Origin: Botryosphaeria dothidea
Lineage: Eukaryota > Ascomycota > Dothideomycetes > Botryosphaeriales > Botryosphaeriaceae
Assembly (NCBI GenBank): GCA_011503125.2
Contig: WWBZ02000051.1
Coordinates: forward strand, 3,100,001-3,164,000
Direction of reading: 5' to 3'
Length of the DNA: 64,000 bases
Below the pieces are notes generated by a model. It did not search any database and had not been told where the DNA came from. It saw only the letters and a program-made list of their open reading frames with translations. A program made the position numbers and the translations under genes. Shown here in pieces: positions 36,225-46,761 of the stretch; position 1 is the stretch's first letter, and every line of letters starts with the position of its first letter.

Positions 36225-36767
36225 GATTGCGTCCTCACATCCGAATATGCGGGGTGCTGCGGTGCCGATTCAAGCAAGCTAGTCGGTTAGCACGGGGAGT
36301 GGATGAAGGGAGTGCAAGACGCGTCTGGGGTCCCGCGTCTCGATGACGCGACCACGACGCGCTAGCGAGCGGATCATATGCAGGGGTCGTGATTGGTTCA
36401 GCGCGAAACGTAAAGACCAACTAGAAAGTTCGAAAATGAAAAGAGCTATCGTGATAAGTGATGGCAGTAGATTAAGCTTCTCACGCGGTCCAGCAGCTGT
36501 ACTCGGCTTCAGCCTATGCGAACCGGGCAGCGTAAGTGGCCGCAGCTACGGAAGTCTGCATGAGCTCAGTCGATAGTATTGTAAGAGTAAGTGCTGCTGG
36601 GTAGAGAGTGAAAGCATTACTCCGGATGCAAGTGTAATTGGTGTTTAAAGGCGCTTGCGTCCAGATGAATGCTTGGGATGGGCATGTTGTAATACTCTTG
36701 TTCATTTTCTGACCCGCATAGCTGAGAGAACAACCGGTCCGCATAAGTCCCTTGCATCCGACATGAC
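36225..36767. other. Intergenic region
   Basis: About 0.54 kb containing the promoter of paralogue C and the 3' flank of the next minus-strand gene. No gene seen. Confidence 0.6.
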
Positions 36768-37757
36768 TCAGGTCAAAACAACAGCCTTGCCCGCTGAACC
36801 CCCAAACACCTCTTCCCTCATCATCCTGTGTTCACGCGCGGTGACCGGTTCCAATGAAGTGTATCCTTTCTCCTTAGCCACTCTCTCAAACAAAATCCTC
36901 ATTTCGTCGACTTCCACAGCAGCCGAAGACAGTGGCGCGAGCACCGTTTCATCATCGGCTGTGATGAAGAATGGAATGCTATACCGACTCTCGTTTTCTC
37001 CCTCCGGCCGCGGAAACTTCACCCGATGCACCGTCGACCTGAGCCGTCCCGCTGTCCAAAATTCCAATGCGTCGCCAATATTGACGACAATGGCGCTAGG
37101 AATGGCGGGAACGCTCTTCCAGATGCCGTCTGTGAAGACCTGGAGGCCGCCTTTGTCCATTGGCTCCTGGAAGAGGAGGGTGAGCGTACCGTAGTCACTG
37201 TGGGTTCCACAGCGGATATGTTCATATACATTCAACCCTGTAGTTGGGTCCAAGGCGACTTTTGGATAGTGCAGCATGCGAAAGCGGTTCTGTACTCCGG
37301 TGTGGTGACGCGCGAGGAAATCTCCGGGTAGGTCGAGTCCGGCAGCGAATCCCTCCAACAGAGCCTTGCCTACTCGTTCACAATCATCGCTGAATTGTCG
37401 AATCATCCGCCTGTGCTCTTCCAAGACCGGCGGTAAATCTGGAGCGTGAGATGCAGAGAAGCTGTTGAAGTGGAAAGATTCCTTCAAGTCGCCTCTTCCA
37501 AGTCCTGATAGCTTCTCCTTTCGAAATCCGGAGAAGCCCGGTTCGCCGCTCTTCGCACTGTACCTCTGCCTTTGGTAATCGCTCACATTCTCGAAGAATT
37601 CCTTCGAAGCTCGGAACATCCGCTCAATGAGGGTTTCCGACACTTCATGGCCGATAAGGTAGAAGAACCCCGGTTCTTTCCCCACCTCCATCAAACGAGC
37701 GGCGAGAAGATCTGCTGTAAAGAAGTTCTTGAGATCGACTATTGGTAGAGCAGTCAT
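36768..37757 (-). CDS. Isopenicillin-N-synthase-type 2OG-Fe(II) oxygenase
   Basis: A single exon of 329 residues from the ATG at 37757 (MTALPIVDL). Frames extend further upstream, but family members begin with the P-x-(I/V)-D-L strand, so I take this ATG. The DIOX_N part covers about residues 5-110 (GFFYLIGHEV). The C-terminal 2OG-FeII domain shows H186-S-D188 (CGTHSDYGTLTLLF), H244 (STVHRV) and R258-Y-S260 for 2-oxoglutarate. This is the standard compact architecture of fungal oxidases acting on small molecules such as amino acids, alkaloids or gibberellin-like compounds; the substrate cannot be read. It lies on the same strand as the three large oxygenase-like genes but belongs to a different branch of the fold. 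Confidence 0.9.
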   Translation of the reverse strand: MTALPIVDLKNFFTADLLAARLMEVGKEPGFFYLIGHEVSETLIERMFRASKEFFENVSDYQRQRYSAKSGEPGFSGFRKEKLSGLGRGDLKESFHFNSFSASHAPDLPPVLEEHRRMIRQFSDDCERVGKALLEGFAAGLDLPGDFLARHHTGVQNRFRMLHYPKVALDPTTGLNVYEHIRCGTHSDYGTLTLLFQEPMDKGGLQVFTDGIWKSVPAIPSAIVVNIGDALEFWTAGRLRSTVHRVKFPRPEGENESRYSIPFFITADDETVLAPLSSAAVEVDEMRILFERVAKEKGYTSLEPVTAREHRMMREEVFGGSAGKAVVLT

Positions 37758-38489
37758 AGTGGTTCGATGTGGCACCTGGAAGATAAGTTTGGAAACAAGT
37801 ATGTTGAAAGAGCCGCGAAATAGTTGATGGTCTCTTATCGGCAGCATTTGCATCGCTGATTGCGGGCCCGCGGGCAAATCCGCGGGCCGCCTTGTCGGTG
37901 CTATGGGTTGGGCGAAGGCATTCAGTGTCTAAACTTTATGTTGCTGATAACATTGCGAATGCTTGAGTGGCCCTGCCCTGCTGCAGATGCCGAATGCAGG
38001 AAAATAATGATGCAAGGGGTTTAAAGGACGACTATGACGGAGGTAGTGTGGGAATGTGTAAGAGTAAGTTTTCTAATCTCTTGAAGAGTGAAAGCAGCAC
38101 CTACATAAGGTTCAAAGCTAAGAACAGAGGAAAAGTTGACCGATCTAATATTATGGACTGATAGACGCTGCGAGACTAGCTGCGCTCGAAGCGAGGAGGG
38201 ACTCGGCAGAGAAATGCTTGGCTTTCTCACAATTATTCTCCGCGATTGGTGGAATGGCATTGTTGTTGCACACGCAATACCCACTTCACGCTAGCGGCCA
38301 GCCTCAAGACGCCTCTGTATACCTTAGGTTTAGTGGGCTCAGAGGGGTAGGTCTCAGCCGCACTGCTGCCTTCAGCTGCTGGGCCGGAGAATAAATCTAT
38401 CCCCATCTCTCCAGCCTTGCGCCGCTACAGATGGAACTCAGCAATCATCTCGCATCAGCTATCTTGTTGTTTTCTAGGACCATCACACA
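37758..38489. other. Divergent intergenic region
   Basis: About 0.73 kb between the minus-strand oxygenase and the plus-strand TPR-HET gene, so it should contain both promoters. No gene seen. Confidence 0.6.
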
Positions 38490-41400
38490 ATGAGTTCAAA
38501 CACCACACCTAGCGCCGCCGCGTATCCGACCCTCGCAGACCTGCAGACCTTTGTCCAAACAGCGCTTGCACAGGGAACAATACCTTTAGAGGGAGAAATC
38601 GAAGCGCGTACAGCGCTTGCAGATTTGCTCATCCGGGAGTACGAGAAAGGCGGTCAGCGCAATGTGCAGCACTTGCGCGACTCCATCCGGCACATTGAGG
38701 TGGTGCTGCGGCGGCTGCCGCAGGATTCACCCGAGCGTCCGCGGCACCTCAACCGGCTCTCCTACTCATACATGTCCGAGTACACTGTGTCGCAATCGCG
38801 CCGTGCCATCGATGAGGCAGTTTTGTGTGGACGGCTGGCTCGCGAAGAAGCAATTTCGATAGGGCTGCCGGAGAAGGATCGAGCTTTATATTGCGAGATT
38901 CTGAACAACTTCGGTGTAGCCCTGTCGTATCGATCTCAGAATACCTCTGCCACTCCTTCTGGGAGGGAGGAAACAAGTGGCAGTGGCATTAGGGATGCTC
39001 CAGACGATCTGGATGAGGCGATCCAGTGTGCGCGACAGATGAAGACGCACACCGCGCCAGAGAGCGACCGCTACCTGACAATGATTTCCAACCTTGCGTC
39101 CCGTCTTACTCGCCGGTATTCGATGCGTGGTAATCCAGCTGATTACGCTGAGGTGGTCCAACTTCTACGAGAACTGCAGTCGCTGTCACCGCCTGGGTCG
39201 ATGACGAGTGGGCTGGCAATCATGCAGCTCGCACAATTGGCGGTGGACAAATTCCATAAAAGCAATGCACTGAAGGATCTCGATGATGCTTTACAGCTAG
39301 CTGTTGATGCAACTGACAAGCTGCCGGATCACTACGAGGGGAAGGCCACTGGCTTCCACCAGATCACCACTCTATACTCGCATCGATACAAAAGGACGAA
39401 TGACGTCGCGGACATCCGCAACGCCGTACTTTACTCAGACAAGAATATTGCAGCAACGCCGGGCTCTCACAGAGCCAGAAATCGCCATATCTTAGATCAC
39501 ATGCAACTTCTCCGGGATTTCGCAAACGCGGCATCTTCTAGCAACGACGTAGAGGAAGCTGCGTCTCAGGGCCACCAACGACTGGCGGACATTGGAAGCG
39601 GGTGCCCCGAGCAGGACAGTTGTCGCAATCTCCACTGTGACATCCTTGGACGCAAATACATCATATCGCACAAGCTTGAGGATTTCGTCGATCTCGTTGC
39701 CCATCTTGAAAAGTTATGCTACGACTACAACGACAAGCTCAAAGAGTCACCAGCCGCCCCTCCTGTGGACAGCTCTCTAATCTACAGTCTGGCGCAAGAA
39801 GCACGGAAACTGTCTTCAGCGCCACCCGGACAGACCAGAGATGTAGCAAGTGAGATGTTGTATGATCAGATAGCGACGGCCTGCAAGTCTGGTAATTTCA
39901 CCAACGGGTTGCTTAGCGTCGACAAGGGGTTTGTCAAGCTATTGGGGGTTTATGCCGGGGCTGCCCATGACGGAGAAGTATTAAGAGAGGACGAGGCAAT
40001 CCAGAAAGTCAAAGAGCTGCAGCTAAAGGAGAAAGAGTCCAACTCACAGCCTAAGTGGACGCCAAAAGATTACGAGACTGAGCTTGGGTTGCGGAAACTG
40101 GCGATAGACCCAACGAACAACAGATTCGTGATGGACCTTAGCGGGCTGATGTCAGATATCCTTGGTTACGACCCCACAACGCCGATGTCGTACTCGGAGT
40201 TTGTGGCAAAGCAGGCGCAGCTCGAGAAGGAGAGCATTGAAAAAGCAAAAGCAGAAGGCAAACACCCAAATCCCAAGCTCTGCCACATGTGTAGGCTCGT
40301 CAAGCCGCTGAGCCCAACGACAGGAACGAACTCGAGTGGTGGCGATGTCTTTGAATGGGACCCGGCGGGGTGGCATTTACCCTTTGGCAACTGGAACCAA
40401 TTGAGATTGCGAACCATGTGTTCAATCTGCCAGCTCGTCCTCTCTCTTATTGTCAGCGACCAGACACGGCGTAATCTGCATCCTCGCCTCGCCTCAATTG
40501 ATCGCGAGATTCAGGGAACGACGTTGCGGGCGGGAGAGATGGGCAGCGGGGAAGTCGTCTTATCAGTGGAATATGGTATGCGCTCAGTCGGGGAACTGCG
40601 GATCGTTACCCCCACGAACTACACGCAAGCATTAAGGCAGGGATGGGAGGCTGCGTATTCACAGTGCGGATTCGCAGAGTTTATGAATGCGGTCGACAAC
40701 GAACTTCCCCGCTCCATGGCCGGGCAGCAAGTCGACATATCCATGCTCAAACGATTGCTCAACGACTGCGATCACAACCACGGCGAAGCTTGCAACATAA
40801 ACCATCGCGACAACAGTGCCAGTATGCCACTAGTCTTCATCGACGTTTTGGACTACTGCCTCGTCTTCGCTACGTCCGCGGTGAAGTATTTCGCACTGAG
40901 CTACGTGTGGGGAACGGTCGACATGTCGATGACGCTTCTGGCAAACTATGAATCTCGCTGCAAGACCAGGGGCCTGCCAACCAGACTACCAAACACAATC
41001 TCGGATGCCATCATGCTGGTGCGCGACCTTGGCGAGCGCTACCTCTGGGTCGATGCTCTGTGCATCGTACAAGATGATGATGAGTACAAGGCGCGCAACA
41101 TCGCGCACATGGACGTGGTGTATAACAAGGCATTTGCAACGATCGTGGCTATGCACGGCACCAGCGCGGATTCCGGCCTGCCGGGAGTCAGACCTGAGAC
41201 GAGACCGTCACAAAGGATCGAAAAGCTTGTAGTGGACGCCGGATCAAAAGATTTGGACTTCAACACGGACCGCAACAGCAATGAGCAGGTTACTCTTCAT
41301 CTGGTGGCCACGCCGCCGCCTCTCCACTTCGCGCTGGAGGCCTCGAAGTGGAACACTCGCGGCTGGACATTCCAGGAGCGTATGCTCTCCCGCCGCCTGT

Positions 41401-42701
41401 ATTTCTCGGAGCACTACGTATACTTCCAATGCGGCCGTCGCGACCAAGTCTTCTCCGAATGCGGCGTCAACGGGCCGGTGCGATCCAAGCAAGATTTCTG
41501 GGACAAGCCCGGCAAAGTGTCAGTGTCCACCTCTCTCGACAACCCACTCCTCGACCTGCGCCAGGAGCTCATCGATGTGAGCCCCGAGGTGCGCCAAGCC
41601 AAGAGCTTCACGGCATATTGCAAGCTCGTTGAAAAGTATAGCTGTCGGCAGCTCTCCTACGACTCCGACATCATCAACGCCTTCCTGGGCACCTTCGCCT
41701 TCCTGAACGAGTCGTTCCGCAGCGACATTCTCTGCGGCCTCCCTGCATCCGCGCTGGATCTTGCGCTTCTGTGGACACCCTTAAAAAGAACCCCGCGCCG
41801 CGGTCACACGGCGGATATGACGATGAGCCAGGCCAACTTGGAGGGCCGGTCGGTCCTCGACCACGTGTTGCCCACCAACAGGGGCACGGTGCTGACGGTC
41901 ATGGGTCCGGCCGCGGTGCCGGCGTTCGACAAAAATCTCGACCGGCGGTTCCCCAGCTGGTCGTGGGTCGGGTGGAAGGGGCCCGTGGAGCACCGGCTGT
42001 TCGCGGAGGGCGAACCGCTGCCCACGCCCTTGGTCCGCGAGTTCTCCGTCAACCTCGACGGGCGAGAAGTTCGCACCGTGGCCGGCCGCCAGTGGCCGAG
42101 AGCGAGCGCCGTGTCGCGTGGCTCAAACGTCACGGCCGCTTCTCCTTCGGAATATCCTGTTGCTGCTGCTGTCGAACGCCTGGCCCTCAACCCGGACGAC
42201 CGCGCCCCCGTCCCCACCCCCGCCCTCCCCAACGTCCTCCAGTTCCGCGCGCCCACCGTCCCGCTTTCGGCGTTCACCGTATCAACCCAGTCGGAGTACA
42301 TCTCAAACGCTGACCACATCCACGCGCCCGGGAGGCAAGCCGTGCGGCACATCCTCGACTCTCGAGGCGCGCGCTGCGGGCTGTGGTGGGAGCAGGCCGG
42401 CTACGTCTACGTCGGACGGGGCGTGAGTCCCGAAGCGGAGGGGAAGATGGTGCTGGTCGGGATCAGTCGCTGCGAAGATGCGTTTCGTGCGAGGAAAGGG
42501 CCGGATCGCGTGGAGGGCGAGATCAGGCTGTTTGATGACGAGGTTTATCCTGCGGTTGGGAGAGGGAGTGGCATCGTCAATGTGCTGGCGGTGGATTGCG
42601 ATATGGGCCATGAGTATGGAGAGAGGGTGACGGTGGCGAGAATTCATGTTAAAGCGTGGGAGGACGCAAGGCCGGTGGTGAGGATGGTGAGGCTGGCCTG
42701 A
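38490..42701 (+). CDS. Giant TPR-HET fusion protein
   Basis: A single uninterrupted exon of 1403 residues. About residues 40-450 are a helical repeat array resembling TPRs, with about 34-residue periodicity and signatures such as DDLDEAIQCAR, KDLDDALQLAVDA and DVADIRNAVLYSD. A linker follows, then paired Cys motifs LCHMC (about 597) and MCSIC (about 644), as often found before HET domains. The HET domain spans about 800-960: FALSYVWGT, RYLWVDALCIVQDDDEYK and TRGWTFQERMLSRRLYF. A C-terminal extension to 1403 includes PSWSWVGWKG, common in HET proteins. HET domains trigger cell death after non-self recognition in heterokaryons; TPRs are usual sensor or scaffold parts. No nucleotide-binding (NACHT/NB-ARC) module is visible, so this is a two-part sensor-effector layout by inference. 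Confidence 0.9.
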   Translation: MSSNTTPSAAAYPTLADLQTFVQTALAQGTIPLEGEIEARTALADLLIREYEKGGQRNVQHLRDSIRHIEVVLRRLPQDSPERPRHLNRLSYSYMSEYTVSQSRRAIDEAVLCGRLAREEAISIGLPEKDRALYCEILNNFGVALSYRSQNTSATPSGREETSGSGIRDAPDDLDEAIQCARQMKTHTAPESDRYLTMISNLASRLTRRYSMRGNPADYAEVVQLLRELQSLSPPGSMTSGLAIMQLAQLAVDKFHKSNALKDLDDALQLAVDATDKLPDHYEGKATGFHQITTLYSHRYKRTNDVADIRNAVLYSDKNIAATPGSHRARNRHILDHMQLLRDFANAASSSNDVEEAASQGHQRLADIGSGCPEQDSCRNLHCDILGRKYIISHKLEDFVDLVAHLEKLCYDYNDKLKESPAAPPVDSSLIYSLAQEARKLSSAPPGQTRDVASEMLYDQIATACKSGNFTNGLLSVDKGFVKLLGVYAGAAHDGEVLREDEAIQKVKELQLKEKESNSQPKWTPKDYETELGLRKLAIDPTNNRFVMDLSGLMSDILGYDPTTPMSYSEFVAKQAQLEKESIEKAKAEGKHPNPKLCHMCRLVKPLSPTTGTNSSGGDVFEWDPAGWHLPFGNWNQLRLRTMCSICQLVLSLIVSDQTRRNLHPRLASIDREIQGTTLRAGEMGSGEVVLSVEYGMRSVGELRIVTPTNYTQALRQGWEAAYSQCGFAEFMNAVDNELPRSMAGQQVDISMLKRLLNDCDHNHGEACNINHRDNSASMPLVFIDVLDYCLVFATSAVKYFALSYVWGTVDMSMTLLANYESRCKTRGLPTRLPNTISDAIMLVRDLGERYLWVDALCIVQDDDEYKARNIAHMDVVYNKAFATIVAMHGTSADSGLPGVRPETRPSQRIEKLVVDAGSKDLDFNTDRNSNEQVTLHLVATPPPLHFALEASKWNTRGWTFQERMLSRRLYFSEHYVYFQCGRRDQVFSECGVNGPVRSKQDFWDKPGKVSVSTSLDNPLLDLRQELIDVSPEVRQAKSFTAYCKLVEKYSCRQLSYDSDIINAFLGTFAFLNESFRSDILCGLPASALDLALLWTPLKRTPRRGHTADMTMSQANLEGRSVLDHVLPTNRGTVLTVMGPAAVPAFDKNLDRRFPSWSWVGWKGPVEHRLFAEGEPLPTPLVREFSVNLDGREVRTVAGRQWPRASAVSRGSNVTAASPSEYPVAAAVERLALNPDDRAPVPTPALPNVLQFRAPTVPLSAFTVSTQSEYISNADHIHAPGRQAVRHILDSRGARCGLWWEQAGYVYVGRGVSPEAEGKMVLVGISRCEDAFRARKGPDRVEGEIRLFDDEVYPAVGRGSGIVNVLAVDCDMGHEYGERVTVARIHVKAWEDARPVVRMVRLA

Positions 42702-42947
42702 GGTTGTGGTATCAGGTTTTGCAAATGATGTTTTGAACATGCGTTCACACTCCATGATCGCGATTTCTTTTTGTAGAGAAATGGCATTCTAGAAAGTGAA
42801 AGCTACTGAATTTTGTTGAAAGGTCCAGTCCAATCACCCGGTCGCCGACGAGACCTCCCAGTTCTCTACCCCGCCCGTATCAAGAACTCCTGAAAGCACT
42901 TGACTCTCCCTCCAGCAATCCTCGAGATGACATCTGTTTCAAGACGC

Positions 42948-43364
42948 CTAAGGGTTGCAGACGCGAAGCTCGCCGGGGGCACCGAACTGGAAACTGCGAG
43001 AGTTACCGCAGTTGCGGACGCCGGCAACGCGGAAGTCGCGGCAAGCAGGGGTGGTGTCGACGTCGATTTGGCAGTTCGGGAAGCCCCGAGAGTTGATATT
43101 GAGAGTCTGACGGCCGGTGCCGCCGAGCGTGAAGGGCTCACAGCCGGAGATGGACGCACCGCCCTCCGGCACGCCAAGCTGCCTAAAAAAGGGTTAGAGG
43201 ATGGCTGTAGGTAGAAGGTGGAGGGAGATGGGTTACCAGTAGAGGACACATTGCTGGCCGGCACGCTGGCGGGCTTCGAGCTGGGCGCCACCCTCGGCGA
43301 CGGGGCTCGCCATTGCGGCGGAGAAGAGGGCGGTGGCGGTGAGAATGATGGTGTTGAACAACAT
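42948..43364 (-). CDS. Six-cysteine small secreted protein
   Basis: Two exons, 43237-43364 and 42948-43182, with a 54 nt intron (GTAACC..TTTAG), giving 120 residues. A signal peptide covers about residues 1-19 (ending AAMASP). A short pro-region follows with a dibasic-like EARQRAG, then a mature part of about 80 residues with six Cys, enough for three disulphides. A TATA-like element on the minus strand lies at about 43481-43488. The size and Cys content fit fungal effector or antimicrobial-like secreted proteins; I do not recognise the family. It is convergent with the TPR-HET gene, with only about 250 nt between the stop codons. Confidence 0.75.
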
Positions 43365-45591
43365 TTTGTTGGTTTGGTTTGATTGGGCCTTGTTGAAGGG
43401 TTGGTTGAATGATTGAAGTGTTGAAGTATTGAAGAGTGAGTGGGTGCTGATGATCATCAAAGGCAGCGCTGGGAGCTCCCTTTTATATTCTGGTGGACGC
43501 TGGTTTGATGAAGTCTCATTGTCTGGGCGTCTCTTGGGGTACGTGTGCAGACGTGATCAAACCGTCGGATTTCTCTTGATTTTCGTATACAATCCGAGAT
43601 GTACAGGGAAGGGAGAAACAACGGCGCCATCTGCAGGAATGAGGAGAGACGGAGGACGATCATCCGGATTCTCGATCCTAGTCCGATGAGGCAAAACTCC
43701 GGTGCACAGCAATGAAATAGTGAATCACTACTCTTGAGTTCAAGCCGTCCAAGTGCTACAAGCTGAAATAGAAGATTATCCTTTCACTACTACATATGGA
43801 GAAATCATATTGATATGTCAAGTACCTCAACAGTAACTGAGACGTTTAGCATTGAGTCTGTTTGACAGATGTTCATATCTGTCTGCATGCTGCGTGTTTA
43901 AAACTCATACCTTTGACCCTGAGTCCTGGAAGCGAAAACCGTAGCATTAGCAGTACCATTCTGCCTTGCGAGACCCAGAGTTGTGGCTCATGCTCATTGC
44001 GGAACGGAGAGCGCTATGAAAGCCACGTTGAATATCTGAATTCGGTTAGTTCAAAATAAGCGAGCACCATGGCGGCGTTCCCTATGGCTTCTCAACACTT
44101 AGCGGCAGGTCGAAGCGCTGTGCGGTGTGGTCTGACTGCCCAGCTCACTTGTATGCAGTACCTCGGCTCAATATAGCCCATCTGGTACACACGTAGTTAT
44201 CGAATTCCAGTAAACTTTTTGTCAAGTGATCAACAGACCATCGAGGGGCTGCTGCGTATCGGTACACAGACCAGATATCAGGTGCCAAGCAATTTTTCGA
44301 AACCAGACGCTTGAGAATTCTGTATCATTCATCATGTCTAATTTGATGCCTCGGCTTCTGGAGGAAGGAAATTACTATTTCAGGAAGCTACTTCTTGGCC
44401 GCTCGTATGTGCACGGACACACGTGCCGTTCGGTGTGGTGAAACTGAAGCCATTGTAGTGCATCTGGAAAATGCCGTGCTAGTCTACGCCACGGCTTATA
44501 GCTAAGTCCCTGATGTCGATTTTGTCAATTTCGGCCAATGAGAGCTCCAGGAGCCACCTAATCGTTGTTTAATATATTTTACTATTTACGCCCTATGAAA
44601 GCTTCCTTGTCAGGATCAACACCTCACGCCTCTTTAAAACATCGGAGGTGCCCATTCCGGGCCTAAATCTCTCCAGCAGTCGACAAATACGGGCTCGCAA
44701 GCACCATGATGAGCATGCAAGTCAGATGTGGAAGTACAGTAGGCTGATCTGGATACCGAAAAGACCACGGTGAACAATACGGATAGACGCGGCATCAAGT
44801 GGAGAGAATGCGCCACATTATGATCTACGAAGGCTGTCCTTGTATGGCTCGGGCCGAATCTTTACGATGTGGAACCCGTGGCCTTGGAGCTCATCTTCGA
44901 CTTCGAAGAATCAGTGCCAGAAGTGAAAACTCCCCATGAAGATGAAGATGAGTTGTGCAGAACAATCTAAACTGTCAGCCAGAGCCCTTATCCACGTGCC
45001 ATCTTGAGACTTCAGAGAAGTGAGAGGTAATGCTGGAATTCTTAGTGAAGCGACTGTCGAACTTAGAGACGCGCGATTTTCTTGACAAGTGACCTTCGAT
45101 ACAATTCAATTCCGACGCCTGTTTTCGTCCCGTGTCAGAATCTTCCTCCGTGTTGCTCAAGCTGGTATCCCACCGACTTCATCAGCACTTCATGGTAGAA
45201 AAGGTTGGAGAAGCTCAGCCGATATCGCCTTTGTGCCCGGATGACCTGGCATGTCATTGCGCCAGCAGTATCCTTGGCAACGTCTAGACCATCATGAAAC
45301 CCGCCACCTCAACCTTGGAGCATAGCCATCCGTGATGTAAACTGCATTCTGGGCTGATCACGCTCATCCGAAGGTGTGCCTCTCTCGTATCGCGACTCGT
45401 CGTCTAGCCATTCAACCACCTTGCAATGGGGAGCACATAGAAGAGCAGATCTTGTAGATGGACAAGAGTACTATATAAACCTCGCCACATTCCGGTCGAA
45501 GGTCAATCATCCAGCAATCAACTCAGTTCCTTCCTTTCAACATTCACTACAAACAACTCCCAGTCTCTTTAACGAGCTCCAATCAATCAGA
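43365..45591. other. 2.2 kb intergenic region
   Basis: Mostly AT-richer sequence with no supportable gene. A minus-strand 53-codon frame (ATG at 44793-44795, stop at about 44634) has a hydrophobic start and three Cys and could be a decayed secreted protein, but evidence is thin. The 3' end holds the promoter and leader of the gene at 45592. Confidence 0.5.
45472..45479 (+). promoter_or_regulatory. TATA box of secreted precursor gene
   Basis: TATATAAA lies 112 nt upstream of the start codon at 45592, in an AT-rich leader with pyrimidine tracts. Confidence 0.5.
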
Positions 45592-46525
45592 ATGCGTGCC
45601 AGTCAAATCTACCTCATCCTGCTCCCTGTTCTGGGTATGGCCCAGGCAGCAGCCGTCCCGAACGTCGAACAGGTAAGATTGTCCCTCTTCAGCAAGAATC
45701 CCTCTACTCAAGGAGCGCAAATATGTTAATCGAATCATCTACAACACAGTCTGACATGGTTGTTCGTCGTGCTCCCATCGAAGACTATGGTTTCGAGATT
45801 GCTGCTCTCGACACCAGAGATGCTGAGCCAGAGGCCGTCCCCATTCCCGTTGATGAGACGGGCCTGGTCCTGTCCGAGCATGGCATCGAGAAGAGGCAGG
45901 CTCAGGCCGTCTTCTTTGCGGCCGCTCGCATCGTCCTCCGCCGCGTCCTTCCCCGCGTGATCAGGGCCATTGTCCGGATCCTCGAGAACAACGCAGTAAG
46001 TGTTCTCTCTACAGAATCTTCTACTTGCTTGGGCCAACACGAAAGATAGAAACGCCGATCCTTCATCAGGCAAACTGTTGTGGACGCTGGCAATGATGCC
46101 CAGCTTCAGGGCAGGCAGGGTGTTTCCATTTGCGACTCTCGCCCCATGGGTGCCAACTACAGGCCTGAGGACTATGCGCCCACCAAGACCAATGTCGCTG
46201 GTACTGAGTAAGTGATCACTGAGTGGCAAATTTGGGTGGCTGCTGATTTCTCTTAGCTACTACTGCTTCATTCTCCCGAGCCCGATCCAGTACTTCCGCA
46301 GCGGAGAAGGTGGAGACATCAACGTAAGCCCCAAAATGTTCTCAATTATCAAGACCACACGCTAATAATGATATGAAGTGGGGATATGCTCCTTTCGGTG
46401 GTATTTCTTGCCAGCAGGCCGACATGGGCAGTGGCATCACCCGCCTCCGGTGCGGCAACGTTCCCAACCCTGCTCCTGCCCGCATCAACTTTAGTGCCGG
46501 TGCCGCGGAGACCATCAACGGTTAG
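45592..46525 (+). CDS. Secreted precursor with cationic helix and Kex2-type sites
   Basis: Five exons (45592-45672, 45750-45995, 46050-46207, 46257-46323, 46379-46525) giving 232 residues; all junctions keep frame. A signal peptide covers residues 1-20 (ending AQAAAVP) and an acidic pro-region runs to about 74. Then comes K75-R76, a Kex2-type site, directly before a segment of about 33 residues with regularly spaced Arg between Val, Ile and Leu (for example RIVLRRVLPRVIRAIVRI), net charge about +5. A second basic site K-R-R follows at about 110-112. The C-terminal 120 residues form a four-Cys domain (SICDSR, YYCFILP, GISCQQ, RLRCGN) of unknown family. The layout suggests a processed precursor releasing a membrane-active helix and a Cys domain. 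That role is inferred; no family was recognised. Confidence 0.75.
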
Positions 46526-46761
46526 GGAAAGAATTAGCTGGCTGGAGTATGCGTGAACATGGTAGTGCTTTGTTTTCTTCTTCACTCCTTCACCGAGCCG
46601 GTGACTTCGCTGTTCAACACAGCCATACCTTGATCCTTCTTAGGGTAGCTCACCTTAGTCACTCATTTCGTTTGTTCGCTTGCTCGTTTAATTATAGACT
46701 ACTTGAATATTATAGACTGTCTTTATCTTTACAACTCCCATTCTAGTATTGCTCGTAATGA

